Shown here one piece after another: positions 11,090 to 21,880 of a stretch of DNA of 64,000 nucleotides; the first letter of the stretch is position 1; every line of letters starts with the position of its first letter. Position numbers and translations under genes: made by a program. This DNA comes from Megamerina dolium (lineage: Eukaryota > Arthropoda > Insecta > Diptera > Megamerinidae), in contig OY978530.1 of assembly GCA_963854835.1 (NCBI GenBank), positions 38,850,251 to 38,914,250 of the forward strand, read 5' to 3'. The notes below the pieces were generated by a model. That model saw nothing but the letters and a program-made list of their open reading frames with translations, was not told the DNA's origin and did no database searches.

Positions 11090-11510
11090 TGTTACGTTTT
11101 TATTCTGTGAACGTTTAATTCTATTTGAATTACCTTGTTCGATCACTGGATTCTGTTAATAATAACTGCAACACTTATTTTGTACAACTATACACTGCAA
11201 CAACTTATTTAATCAACTCTATTTACAATCAACTATTTACTATAACACTTAAATGTACTTGCAACTTTTGCCTCTGTATCAATGTTTTCGCAATCACGTT
11301 CGGAATTAGATTGATTCTCACTTCTCAACACTTGCTCTATTTATACTCTGTTGGCAACACCCCAGAATCTTCCTTTATCGAGATTCTTCTCTTTCTTTCT
11401 CGTTGGCTTGTTCTGGTTATTACTTATTTCTTTTTGTTGACATTCGTTTCGATGCTGCCAATAGTGTCAGTCCAATAATGATGAGTAACCAACTATCGAT
11501 ACTCGTTACA
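11090..11510 (-). repeat. Gypsy LTR 3 (5' LTR of right unit)
   Basis: This is the third 421-bp LTR. I saw one clear difference from the others, G to A near 11477. It is followed by ATAT, which matches the four bases left of LTR 1. Confidence 0.93.
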
Positions 11511-11514
11511 ATAT

Positions 11515-12349
11515 GACTGAAATTGCCCAAAAGGAAATCATTGGCTTTCTATTCGTTAAGTTGATTCACTATTAAATCAAAACTCTGATATGATCTTACT
11601 TGACAACCTAATTTAGCACCCTTTTGAATTGCAAAGTACAAAATAGGTATATAACAATGAAAGTCTAATTGTCTCACTCACCAAATATAGTGCGCTGCTC
11701 CCACGCTGAAAGATCTTTCAATGTGTGCAGATATGAGAATTGTTGTTTAAGTTAAATTAAAGAAATTGTCGTATTTTATCCAGCAACTTGTTGATAATAA
11801 AATTGTTAGCAACATGAGCTGTACATATTAGTAGTTATAATGGCTTTTTGGATTTATTTTGTATTATATATAATTTTTTTTTTAATTAATCCTTCTTTTT
11901 TTGCATGATTCACTTTAGAAAATTATTTGATTATTTGCTCATTGCTTAAATCTAGTCACGTTTCTTTAACTAACCTATTTTATCACTATCACGTGCTTCT
12001 AAAGTATTCTTATTGTTTTTCTAATGTACAATACACTTTTTTTTTACAAAATACCTAATTTAAAAAAATTAACTCTGACTTTTTATCCATACGCTATCTG
12101 GTTCACTTATGACAAGATATGTTATACATAAAAAAGAGGAACTGCTACTTAACTTGTATTGGAAAGTGTAGCTAATAGAGCAAAATCATAGTTCTTGTAT
12201 GATCATTCGTAAGTGGCGTTTCTTTTGGAATTTCAGTACCAATCTGATCTATGTATAACAGCGCATATTTTTGTTGTTGATTAGATTATCTGCTGATGTT
12301 GTTCTCCTTTTATCGAAAGAGCAAATGCTGTTTTTGCCTTAGCATATAC
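11515..12349. other. AT-rich sequence, no gene seen
   Basis: Low-complexity A/T-rich sequence with many homopolymers. No open frame or repeat shared with the rest of the window was recognised. Confidence 0.5.
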
Positions 12350-12362
12350 TATATATGTTATA

Positions 12363-12720
12363 GTGGGTGCCGTGGCTCAGTGATGAGTGTGTTGGCCTTC
12401 TGGTCTGTAGGTTCAATCCCCGGCTCATGCATAACAAATTTAATATCGAAAAGATTTTTCTTTCGAACGGTACCCACCTGTCGGCAAGCAATTGGCAATT
12501 CTTCCGACAGTAACAACTTGCCAAGAAAAAGCTTCTGAAAGAACTCTGTGACAAAGCTCAGAAAAAGTGATTTCATAAGGGTTCTGCCGTTCGGAACCAG
12601 CTAAAATAAGTAGGTCCCTTCTAATACTGTCCAAAAAATTTAACACGCACAACAGTAATTGAAGAGAATCTCGGCCAATGAGTCCTTCGGGGCTTTAAGT
12701 GCCACATATTTATTTATTTT
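12363..12720 (+). mobile_element. tRNA-derived SINE, copy 1 with target duplication
   Basis: The head reads GTGGGTGCCGTGGCTCAGTG and carries a pol III A box (TGGCTCAGTG) and a B box (GGTTCAATCCC at 12410-12420). A body unrelated to tRNA follows, and the copy ends in CTTCGGGGCTTTAAGTGCC and a TATT-rich tail. The 13-bp repeat TATATATGTTATA flanks both ends (12350-12362 and 12721-12733). Four related copies occur in the window. The head is SINE sequence and not a working tRNA gene, because it grades straight into the body. Confidence 0.88.
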
Positions 12721-12733
12721 TATATATGTTATA

Positions 12734-13320
12734 TATATCGAACGATTTATGTTTTCGTTCGTTCGTTATGTAGCCATAACAACCGATTATCGATTTAGGC
12801 CGAATATAACATGCTTTATGCTTTAAGATTTATGTTTTACAAATTGCAAATATGTAATACTATAAATGAATCATAGATATATGAGATACTTAATTCATAT
12901 GTCTATGAATACATGTTAAATCATTTATTATGTGTGGTTATGTGGTTAAATCAAATAATTAAATCAACTTGAAATTACAGAAGACCTATATAATGCAGGA
13001 AAAAAATTACAACTTACTTTTGAACCAAGTTAGAATAGTAATGCAAATATAATTCGCTAATACCTCAATGTTACTTTTAATTAACCACTATATACTTTAC
13101 CATAATATTCACTGTACGTGTAATAATGACTGTTGGACTGGCAAGAGACCCCGTATAATGATAGGACTTGCAGAAAATTTAAAACCTAACATTGATTTTC
13201 CAATCAAATTATTGAAAATATGAATATAAAGACTTCAACATTCAAATTAGTACATTGGTTTTATTTTCAACCACATTTGCTACTTGATGGCGACACAATC
13301 AAGTGTTACTATCACTGCAT
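12734..13320. other. AT-rich sequence, no gene seen
   Basis: A/T-rich with short TA and CGTT tracts. No coding signal was recognised. Confidence 0.5.
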
Positions 13321-14230
13321 TTAAATTGTTACGTTCAACTTATCATGACTGCATTGAAATAGGTTTATGTGTGGATAAGTGTAATAGGCACTACATGCGC
13401 CACTACAATTCCTTTTGGCTGAGCAGCACAAGGAATTCCAGCTAGCATTGTCGAAAGCGCAGTTAGTTTTAACAAGTGGCCCCAGAGTGCAAATACCTGC
13501 TTCCACCCCGCTGTCCACTATGGTGACACAGTCGTGATGAACTGATTCACAGGTCCTTCCACTATGATAGGCATGTTGCCGAACGCTTAATGGATACCGA
13601 TTAAGTGCCTCCACTCTAATGTATTTTTCAACTAGATTTTTAAGTAGGAACGAAGTCAGGCTTATAGGCCTGAAGCTTCTGCCAAGGAGTAGTCATACCT
13701 TCCCGGCTTAGGAATAAACATTAGCTTGACAGAGCGCCGAAGATGTGGGATATACCCATGGGTGAGACATGCAGTGAAGATCCTTTTTAGGATCGCTGTC
13801 AATGATCAGGCTGACAGCCTTCGGTGAGACAGGTCCATAACCCGGGAAACGTGTTGATAAAAGTATACCTTTGACCACTGACTTTGAGCACCTATGGTGC
13901 AGTCTGGGAGTTCGGTCCTTTTGAAGAACTCTGCACAGCCTAGAAGTTATTTTCTGATCAGCTATTTCATTGCAGAAATATCTATAAGAGTTCAGTTTAG
14001 AAGTCTTCGCTGGATTCTGGATATGGTAGTAGATTTTCTGTGCTTCAAGTTAATTTCCGAGAAAGTAATGCTGAATGGTGAATTGATCATAGACAGCAAT
14101 TTCTTATTTTTAGCTTTGCCTTCATCCAAACCAAGAGCCGTTATGCACCTAAGGCCCAGATGAAGACGCATTCCAAACCGAGACCGCATAACTTTTAACG
14201 ACTCCGGATTCAGACCAATCACTAGATATG
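13321..14230 (-). pseudogene. R1/LOA-type LINE: EN end and RT front
   Basis: Minus-strand pieces give 'HGYIPHLRRSVKLMFIPKPG', then 'RPISLTSFLLKNLVEKYI', then 'VEALNRYPLSVRQHAYHSGR' and 'GAFDNASW-like'. These are RT motifs 0-A of the R1/LOA type. Stops and frame changes break it between each block. The part from about 13970 to 14230 has the position and composition of the endonuclease-RT linker but is too decayed to be certain. Confidence 0.65.
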
Positions 14231-15548
14231 AAGGGTTGCCACATCTTGGGTCCGCTTCCGCCTTGGCGTATTGATACTTTCTGCAGTGGGTCGTTGAAGC
14301 CCCATGTTCTGGTTTTGGATGTAAAAATGATTGTATGCGGCTCTCTAGATGTAAAAAAAATCTATCTGTGCTTGAGACAGAAGAACATGCTCACCGTCTC
14401 CATTGATTGTAACCCTCAGTACACTCGCAGCGGCATAGCCACCACTCGCGACTGTTGGTTGGACTTTCGAGTCTGCCCGTGGGATTTAACCCGCTTCTTG
14501 ACCCTCTGGATTATTCACTAATGGCAACCAGGCCCACATTCGTATTTTCCGACAGTCCATATCCAACATCTGAGGATTTCAGCTTCGTGGCTTTCCTCCT
14601 CTTTGTCTTGCCATTTCGTGTCGGAGCGGTATTTGTCTCATCACCTCACCAATTAATAAGACTGGACATATCATCATCCGACCTGTTCCTTTTGCCAGTT
14701 TCTGCAACCGGAGTAGAGAAACAAATAAATAAAAAAAAAAGAGTAGAGAAACACAGAACCAAAAACTTGACTGCCTCGGCTACGCCAACCGTGGCACTGG
14801 TTTGAGGTGCTGCACTGGCGTCAACAGAAGCTATCACCATTGCGAAATCCTGTTTCCCAGCCACAGTCTCCGCACCAATGGTGTTTGACGGCATCATCGG
14901 AAAAGAAACTCAAGAGGTACCCTCAGACATCACCATCATTGAATCTACCATTCTAACTTCTACTTTATTCAGCACCAGATTCTCCTGGGAAAGAGTCACA
15001 GGAGAACCTGATGAAGAAGCATAAACTGAAAGATTGTCTCCTTCAACCAGTAGATTGCTTCCTGCGGGGGCCGTGATTTTCAACCCCTGTCCTAACCGTC
15101 AATGAGTATTGGGACGGCACATCCGATGCCCAAGCCGCCGGAGAATCAGAGGGGGGATTACCAAAATGGTGGGTACCCCGTGCAGAGAGGTCGTGGTTTG
15201 CACTCATCTCTAGTATGCCGAATTTATACTCTTCAAAGGAGCCACAGTTGAAGAGGAGCAGTTATAGACTGCACATGTCTAGGAAATTAACTGTCGTCCC
15301 ACAGGAATCAATCTGAGACAGACGCTTCTGGATTTGAAAGTATCTGTCTTAGTCTGACACCTCCAGGCTGATCTCTCCAGAGTATCTAAGTAATCCGTTG
15401 GTACAGCCCAGCCTTTCATAAGTGTGCGCAAGCTCAACCACCGCGACATTGTGCAGGTAAAGGGAATTGCTTACGAAGGTAAGGTTTGAAACACCGGGAA
15501 AAAGCGTGAAATCCCACAATGTATTAGGCGTCAGTAATATGGACCAAA
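14231..15548. other. Decayed sequence, probably old LINE debris
   Basis: No frame stays open beyond about 115 codons and I recognise no domain. It lies between two LINE remnants and may be their untranslated or first-ORF sequence. It contains the tail-only insertion at 14711-14753. Confidence 0.35.
14711..14753. repeat. A-rich insert flanked by 13-bp direct repeats
   Basis: GAGTAGAGAAACA occurs at 14711-14723 and again at 14741-14753. Between them is only AATAAATAAAAAAAAAA. This is what a retrotransposition event looks like when nothing but the poly-A tail was copied. Confidence 0.55.
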
Positions 15549-15720
15549 CACTTTTGCAATCGCAGTCCAAAATGCGTTAAATCTACTGGTAGCCATCTAA
15601 CAGCTCATTGTCCACGTAAAGGAACATCAAAAGAAGTCAAATGTGCACTATGCGATGGCAGCCATCCTGCCAACTACAAGGGCTGTATGGTTTACAAATA
15701 ACTAGCATGAAGTCGAAGTA
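15549..15720 (+). pseudogene. Jockey-type ORF1 zinc-knuckle scrap
   Basis: The plus strand encodes 'SHLTAHCPRK' and 'CALCDGSHPANYKGCMVYK', the last knuckle (CX2CX4HX4C) of a Jockey-clade ORF1 protein. It parallels 'CSNCGGNHTANYRGC' in the Jockey element at 54549-56011. Only this tip remains. Confidence 0.75.
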
Positions 15721-15908
15721 TTTTTAGCAGACAAAAATATAGATATCAAGGTGTACCGAAATATCATGTCGCCAAAGAATCACGTCTTGATTTCATTAGA
15801 TCACTTACCATTGCTTTAATCATACAATATAATTTCCATAATTTACACTCACCACCAAAGCTGCATAATTCTTCAGAAGCTTTGTTAAGGAATCGTTGTC
15901 TCTAATCA

Positions 15909-16275
15909 AAAAATAAATAAATATGTGGCACTTAAAGCCCCGAAGGTCTCATTGAACGAGCTTGACTTTCACTAATGTTGTGCGTGATAAATTTTTTGGA
16001 CAGTATTAGAAGGGACCTACTTATTTTAGCCGGTTCCGAACGGCAGAATCCTTGTGACATCAATTTTTCTGAGCTTTGTCACAGATTTCTTTTTAGAAGC
16101 TTTTTCATGGCAAGTTGTTACTGTCGGAAGAATTGCCAATTGCTTGCCAACAGGTGGGTACCGTTCGAAAGAAAAATCTTTTCGATATTAAATTTGTTAT
16201 ACATCAGTCGGGGATTGAACCACGACCTACAGATCAGATGGCCAACACACTAACCACTGAGCTACGGCACTCAAC
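15909..16275 (-). mobile_element. tRNA-derived SINE, copy 2
   Basis: This is the reverse-strand copy of the SINE at 12363, with its head at 16275 and its tail at 15909. The A box (TAGCTCAGTGG) and B box (GGTTCAATCCC) are both intact. TCTAATCA flanks both ends (15901-15908 and 16276-16283), a probable target duplication. It sits between two Jockey remnants. Confidence 0.87.
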
Positions 16276-16296
16276 TCTAATCAGTCCTCTAATCCC

Positions 16297-16620
16297 AGTT
16301 GTCTCTAATAATTCGACTAAAAACAGAAACCGATATAGGTAGTGCCATCGAAATGCTCAACAATCACATTCAGACTTCGGTCCTTACACCGAGAGAAATT
16401 AAATCTAACATCAGTACTTCACATATCAGTGATTATAGAAAGACGCTACTTAAACAAAAACGAAGGATTCGATGTATCTGGCATAAAAACAAGAGTAAGC
16501 GCGACAAAAAGATCCTTAACCAAGTCACAAAGTAGCTGAAAGAAGTGCTGAAAGAGGCGAAGAGCTCTGATATTCATGAATACTTATTGAACTTGTCACC
16601 AATAAAACCAATAAGCCTCT
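16297..16620 (+). pseudogene. Jockey-type EN-RT linker scrap
   Basis: The translation has 'TETDIGSAIEMLNNHIQTS', then 'LLKQKRRIRCIWHKNKSKRD', then 'LKEVLKEAKSSDIHEYLLNL'. This is the helical linker between endonuclease and RT in Jockey-clade ORF2, comparable to 'LVRQKRRLRRQWQEFR' in the element at 53134-54393. The flanking endonuclease and RT are gone. Confidence 0.6.
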
Positions 16621-17400
16621 AAATTTGCATATCACTAGCAGAAATCTGGGCTCACTGCTGATTCAGAAATGAATCAGCAGTGAGCCAGAAATGGCGAGAT
16701 GCTAAAATCTAAAATGTATTATTGATTTATATTAAATGTTACAAATATTAAATATTACAATATTCTTACACTTGTGTTTTTTGTCCAAAAGAGATATACT
16801 TGCTCACAAGTGCAACTAAAAAGAAACGAATTAACATACGATTCAACTATACTTTAAAATGTTTGATTTCTATTAACTGTAACAAATTACAATATTCCGC
16901 TATTTTTAAGTCTACACAATTGCAAAAGAAATTTAAATAGATAGCAAATGAGTGCATTGAGAGATAATGGGATAAACTAGTAAAGAAGAAGGCGAAACCC
17001 TAAGGCGAAGGTACATAAGCGACGGCGCTGCATATTAGTTATTCACAGCGGCGTAACACAAAGATTGAACCTACGACCAATAGATCAGAAGACCAAGGCA
17101 CTAACCTCTGAGCTACGGCTGCGGCTATCAAGGTGGTGAGAAACTGTGTCTATTGTTTCCGCTACAAACCTAAATTGGTTAACCAAATTATGCGGAATTT
17201 ACCATCCGGCAGACTGAGGGGAATACGATAATTTCTCATTAATGGCGTAGACTTTTGTGGACCATTACATGTGACTCCTAATATTAGAGGATGACCACCA
17301 GAAAAAATGTATATTGCGGTGTTTGTTTGTTTTACATCGAAGGTGGTCCACCTTCAACTCGTAAATTACCTTAGTACTAATTCTTTATTTTATGCCCTTT
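16621..17400. other. Mostly AT-rich, with one SINE head
   Basis: No gene was recognised. It includes the SINE head at 17040-17130, listed separately. Confidence 0.45.
17040..17130 (-). repeat. SINE head fragment, copy 3
   Basis: On the minus strand it reads GCCGTAGCTCAGAGGTTAG followed by a GTAGGTTCAATC B box. This is the tRNA-like head of the window's SINE family without the body. It is more diverged than the other copies and is not folded here as a tRNA. Confidence 0.6.
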
Positions 17401-17402
17401 AA

Positions 17403-17560
17403 AGGTTCATCGCGAGTAGAGACAGTGATACCAGAAAAAGATGGAAAAATACGAGTGGTCGAAGTCAAGACTACTGGCATATTCAGCAAGTCCATCCACA
17501 AATTGGGTGTCCTTTCAAATATTTAAAACCCACCAGATCTTCAATGCGGCCGAGATGTTA
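17403..17560 (+). pseudogene. BEL/Pao pol C-terminal scrap
   Basis: The plus strand encodes 'VIPEKDGKIRVVEVKTTG', followed by 'FSKSIHKLGVL'. This is the usual last stretch of BEL/Pao integrase (GKIRV-EVKT----RPI-KL--L). It stops soon after. Nothing else of the element is attached. Confidence 0.5.
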
Positions 17561-17867
17561 GCGCACAATGAGTTAGATGAAACATTAATTATCATTTGTA
17601 TTTTTATACATTATTTCTTTATATTTTTAAATTCTATATTCTTTTTTTTCAACATGCGTTACTATGCTTGAAGTTTAAAATGTATATTTTAAGTTAAATT
17701 ATCTTGTTGTGGGTACAGTTTTATATATAAGTATTAGCCGCATTCTTTTGTAAGCGAGTTGCAAAAGAACCCCAAGTCGATTAAAATTTCCCTTTAGTTA
17801 CAATAATGACAGTTGTCAAAATATATGATTCGTTTGTCAAATTAGTAAATGTAAAGCAAAATAAAAA

Positions 17868-19148
17868 ATGAGCAATTCAGCGGAATCTTTGGTAAATATA
17901 TTTATTTATTTAAAAAATATAAAATAAGAAATAAATAAAATTCATATTTGTTTATATTATGCAGATTGTGTCTATGTTATTGGGTGAACAGTGCGAATCC
18001 CGTCGCAATAAAGAGAGGGAAGAAGTGAATCAAATATTGGAAGCAATATTTGTAAATCCCAGCTCTTCTTCTGAAGAGTCAGAAAGCGAAAATGAGCAAC
18101 ATTTGAAGTGTTCCAATTTTGAAGGCACTCTTGACGCAATGAGTGAGAAGGATTTCAAAATGAATATGAGGCTGAAACGTGAAACAGTGGAATATTTAAT
18201 AAGTAAGAATCAAAAACTATTTAAAATAAGTACATTTAACAATTTAAGAAATTGCTCCTATTTTCAGCAAAGTACTCGTTGTCCACCTTTGTTCCTGACC
18301 AGTCTGGTGGTGGAAGGTCACGTGTTATACCAAGAAACGCTGTTTATATGTATATTTGGTACGTAAGCAACACAGTGACATTTCGACAGCTGGCGAATTT
18401 ATTTGGGGTAGCTTCATCGGCAGCTTGGTCAACAGTGCAACGAGTTTCCAGGTTTTTAATACATATGAGCAATGAGTACATCAAGTGGCCAGAAGGCATT
18501 TATTTGCAAGAAAACATCGGCAAATTTTATTTAAAAAAACGTATTCCTGGCGTGATTGGAGCTATCGATTGTACGCACATTGTTATTAAAGGCCCAAAAG
18601 ATCAGAAAGAGATTTACTTTGATCGAAAAAAAACGTATAGTATAGTGCTTCAAGCTGTGGTGGATGCCAATAAAAAGTTCATTGACGTAACTTGTGGTGG
18701 ACCAGGGTCGCTTCATGATTACAGAGTTCTAAGAAGATCAAGACTCTACCAGGATGCAGAAACCCATTATGAAGTAATGTTTTCAAATTCTCATTTTATT
18801 ATCCGAGATTCGGCTTATCCATCGACAAAATGGCTGGTGTCACCTTTTAAAGATTACGGAAACTTATCTGAAAGCCATCGGAAATTTAATGAAATACATT
18901 CCTCAACACGAATGGTAGTTGAAAATGCGTTTGGACTCTTAAAAGGACGTTTTCGAAGGCTGCTGAAATTTACAGAACAAACGGACTTGAAGATAATAAC
19001 TAACATCGTGGTCAGTATATGTGTTTTACATAACATTTGCATTTCTTTTGACGATTTGTACGAAGTCAATGAAGAAACTGACACGAATGATTCAACCCCG
19101 TTTGTTCTTGAAGAGTCGGTGAAGGTGAAATCGAAGAGTCAAATCTAG
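17868..19148 (+). CDS. PIF/Harbinger transposase, three exons
   Basis: The proposed exons are 17868-17891, 17965-18202 and 18268-19148. Both introns have GT...AG ends (17892-17964 and 18203-18267) and keep the frame, giving 380 residues with no internal stop. The DDE_Tnp_4-type catalytic residues appear as D188 (GVIGAIDCTH), D268 (IIRDSAYPS) and E306 (VENAFGLLKGRF). The conserved 'GGPGSLHDYRV' box is present. An acidic N-terminal stretch (SSSSEESESENE) precedes the domain. It would cut the transposon ends together with the partner protein encoded opposite. The exon 1 start is the first ATG that splices in frame. The gene looks intact. Confidence 0.88.
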
Positions 19149-19604
19149 ATGCAAGCCTCGACAGAAGACAGAACCTCTTAAATTATTTAAGACGGCAAAA
19201 TGTTATTTGAAGTGTTTTTAGCAATATATATTTAGAGCTAGTTTTCTATTTCCGAATAAATAAATGACAAAATCATGTTTGGTAAAAAATTAATCTGTAT
19301 ATTTCATTATTATTTTCTTAATATCTAGTAAAAAATGTAATTGAAATAAAAAAAACCATCACAAGTTCATATCACAGTTTTTTAAATAACTTAAAAAATA
19401 GGCAAAAAGAATTCTAATAGAATATAAATAAACTAAATTATAAAATGTACTCTAAATAAAAAGAAATCCCTAAATACTTTTTCTTAAATGTAACTTAATA
19501 AATAGAGAAAATTAAAAATATATATACAAGAAAAAATTATACATAAAAACTAAAGAAATTCAAAAAATAATATAAAAAAATTAAAATAATTACTAATTTC
19601 CATT

Positions 19605-20545
19605 CTACTTTTGAATTAGCTTTTCTAATAAATCAATCTTTTTCCTCTCTGTATCTGAATCTCTCTCCCACTTCTGCATCAACAATTCTTTAAACTGTTG
19701 AACAGCTTCATCCCTCCCTTTTTTCCTTTCTTCTGCCTCCAGCTGCTTCAATTTTAATTTTTCATTGTAATATGCCTCACGTGCTGAACGCTTTCTGCGC
19801 ACAGCTGGTGCTGAAGAAGCTGGAGCTACCGTTCCGGATGTTGAAGCTGATGGTGGTGGCAGAGGCGATGGTGATGGCAGTGGCGACGGTGATGATAGAA
19901 GTGATGGTGATGGCATTGGCGATGGTGATGGCAGTGGCGATGGTGATCGCAGTGGCGACGGTGATGATAGAAGTGATGGTGATGGCATTGGCGATGGTGA
20001 TGCCATTGGCGATGGTGATCGCAGTGGCGACGCTGAACTGACCGACATAATTTTAGTCGGCCTGGAGCCCACATGGATCGTGTGGCTATTCGAAAATATT
20101 GGATTTCTCCCATAAATTTCATCCATTAGCTCCATGTACGGAGCAAAACATGGGCTGGCACCAGTACTGAGGTTATTGTCACGCGCAGCCTTATACGCAT
20201 GGAGCAAAGTGCGCATCTTCGCCTCCAAGCACAATGGTGTTCTCTCTGAATCCTGAAAGAAAAGTTTGTTATTGTCTTTTAAAATTTCATTATTTTTAAT
20301 TAACGTACCGAAATGCTAATTGACATCATGTCTTCTAACACGTTTGCACATGCCAGCCTCTTTTTTTTTGGATGCTGAAATTCCTCCTTCCGCACGAGAT
20401 AGCATCTTAAAAATCCTGTTGTCTCTTCGCAGGACTATCTTCTTCGCTTTTTTTCTTGAATTCTGAAATAAAAATTATGGTTCATTTAATATTTTAAAAA
20501 CAACTAAGCAAAACAATTTTACTTACATTTGCTCCATTTTGTTTC
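19605..20545 (-). pseudogene. PIF/Harbinger partner gene (Myb/MADF-like), damaged 5' end
   Basis: The main open frame runs 20252-19605, with a splice acceptor at 20253. A 56-bp GT...AG intron (20253-20308) joins it to an upstream exon ending 'EDMMSISIS'. The C-terminus 'AYYNEKLKLKQLEAEERKKG...KIDLLEKL' is the helical tail typical of Harbinger partner proteins. A Ser-Pro repeat (SPSPLPSPSPMPSPSLLS) fills the middle. In family members a DNA-binding Myb/SANT-like domain sits at the front. Here the upstream exon is short, has an A9 run near 20360 where frames change, and no clear Myb domain is seen. A small exon with ATGGAGCAAAT before a GTAAGT donor (about 20530-20545) may be the original start. 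Confidence 0.65.
19855..20035 (-). repeat. Minisatellite coding Ser-Pro repeats
   Basis: GGCGATGGTGATGGCAGTGG-type 18-bp units repeat, and a larger block holding GATGATAGAAGTGATGG occurs twice. On the minus strand they encode SPSPLPSPSPMPSPSLLSSP. Copy number in such arrays usually varies between alleles. Confidence 0.8.
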
Positions 20546-20792
20546 GTCTTATGTTGATATTTGATTTGACGTTTATATGAAATTTCCTAAGCGCATTTCT
20601 GTAGCACATTCACAATAATGCTGTTTTTTTTACTTTCCAACACTATAACTCAGGTCGATTAAAATATAAGCAACTTGAATTCAACTCGGTTGAAATAAGC
20701 CATGTCGCTTATTTTTGTTGTTGCTTTGCATGCAGTTCAGAAAATATGTCAGTGTTCTTTTGCAACTTGCTTACAAGAGAATGCAGCTATTA

Positions 20793-21880
20793 ATGTTAAA
20801 TTATACCAGTATACATATTAGAGGTTTTTTGTAAATTATAAAAAAAGTAACGAATTACTTCCATCACACAAAAGGAGCAACAGACATATTTATTCCTCTC
20901 CGCAATTAATTTGGTCTATCTATTCTCGATAAGTTATTTCGAGATCTGCAAAAACGATTGCAGAATTTTCAAACATAAAAGAAACTCTATATAGATTTAT
21001 TGATGAAAACAACAGTATATTTTTGCACAAAATGTAGGGCGTAGCAACTTTGAGGCGTGGATTCGCCCATAACTACTAGCCTTTGAATTTAATATATTTT
21101 TAAAGGGCAGTGCCTAATCCTTTTTTAGATTGGTTAAAGAAATATTTAAAATGCCAAAATTAAAAAAAAACAAAAATGTTTAAAAAATTAGTTATTTATT
21201 AGTTATTAAACACTTATTAAAAACATTTCAATTTATTTTTATTTCAAAGTATGGACAAAATACTAAAAAAAAACCGTTAGCTTTTAAAAAATTAGAAACC
21301 TTTAGGCATGTAATTTAATGAAAATAGTCATATGAAAATTTTTTTACAACTATGAGACCTGTATCTTAGAAACCCGTGTTTATTTCTTTTTCCATTTTTC
21401 ACACAGATGATATATCTTATAAATACAAAAACCTCACCAAGTTTCATCAAAATCAGACACAGACGGTTTTCGGTGGATACAGTTGATGTGTTTTGCACCT
21501 TATATTAAAATATAAATTGATAGGAGCATGTAAAAAACAGAGATCACTCATTTCATATAAAAACTAAATCACATACTCATATGTACTAATCTACATGTTG
21601 CAAGTTAAAGTTATGGGAAAAATTGCACATCAATCATTTTAAAATTCTTATAGAATTTAAGTAAATCTTTTGGCTGTTCAAGTATTCTATTACTTTCATA
21701 CATTTGTTTTATTAAAATGTGATTAGCACATTCACAATAGATCATACAATAAAAAAAATATATGTATATGCATATAAAATGGCCAAAAATGGTGAAATGT
21801 GAAAGGTTTCAAGCTTACATATTCTACGTTTTCCAATGATTAAATTTAATTAAATATATTTTAACTCATTATTTTCAATA
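20793..21880. other. AT-rich sequence, no gene seen
   Basis: A/T-rich, with homopolymer runs. No open frame of note and no repeat shared with the rest of the window was recognised. Confidence 0.5.

Larger units (their letters stand above)
2864..11510 (-). mobile_element. Ty3/gypsy tandem array, three LTRs and two units
   Basis: Three 421-bp LTRs (2864-3284, 8209-8629, 11090-11510) alternate with two internal regions, both read on the minus strand. The left unit is near full length, with gag and pol. The right unit has lost about 2.46 kb, from mid-gag to the end of the RT. The middle LTR serves as the 5' LTR of the left unit and the 3' LTR of the right unit. The bases ATAT lie just left of the first LTR (2860-2863) and just right of the last (11511-11514), so a 4-bp target duplication encloses the whole array. 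The LTRs look almost identical, which points to a recent insertion. Confidence 0.92.
17737..20787. mobile_element. PIF/Harbinger DNA transposon with TIRs
   Basis: The two ends are 34-bp inverted repeats (17737-17770 and 20754-20787) with three mismatches; each begins GC(C/T)GCATTC and ends GTTGCAAAAGAAC. TATTA lies outside both ends (17732-17736 and 20788-20792) and contains the likely 3-bp target duplication typical of this superfamily. Inside are two convergent genes, a DDE transposase on plus and a Myb/MADF-type partner on minus. That is the standard autonomous layout of PIF/Harbinger. The total length is about 3.05 kb. Confidence 0.92.

Noticed and set aside
12363..12430. tRNA gene
   Set aside because: The A and B boxes belong to the SINE head. 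The same head recurs in other copies joined to the same non-tRNA body, and no clean cloverleaf ends are seen.
19772..20041. Met-Val-Ala-rich plus-strand open frame opposite the Harbinger partner gene
   Set aside because: It is a shadow of the Ser-Pro minisatellite read on the other strand.
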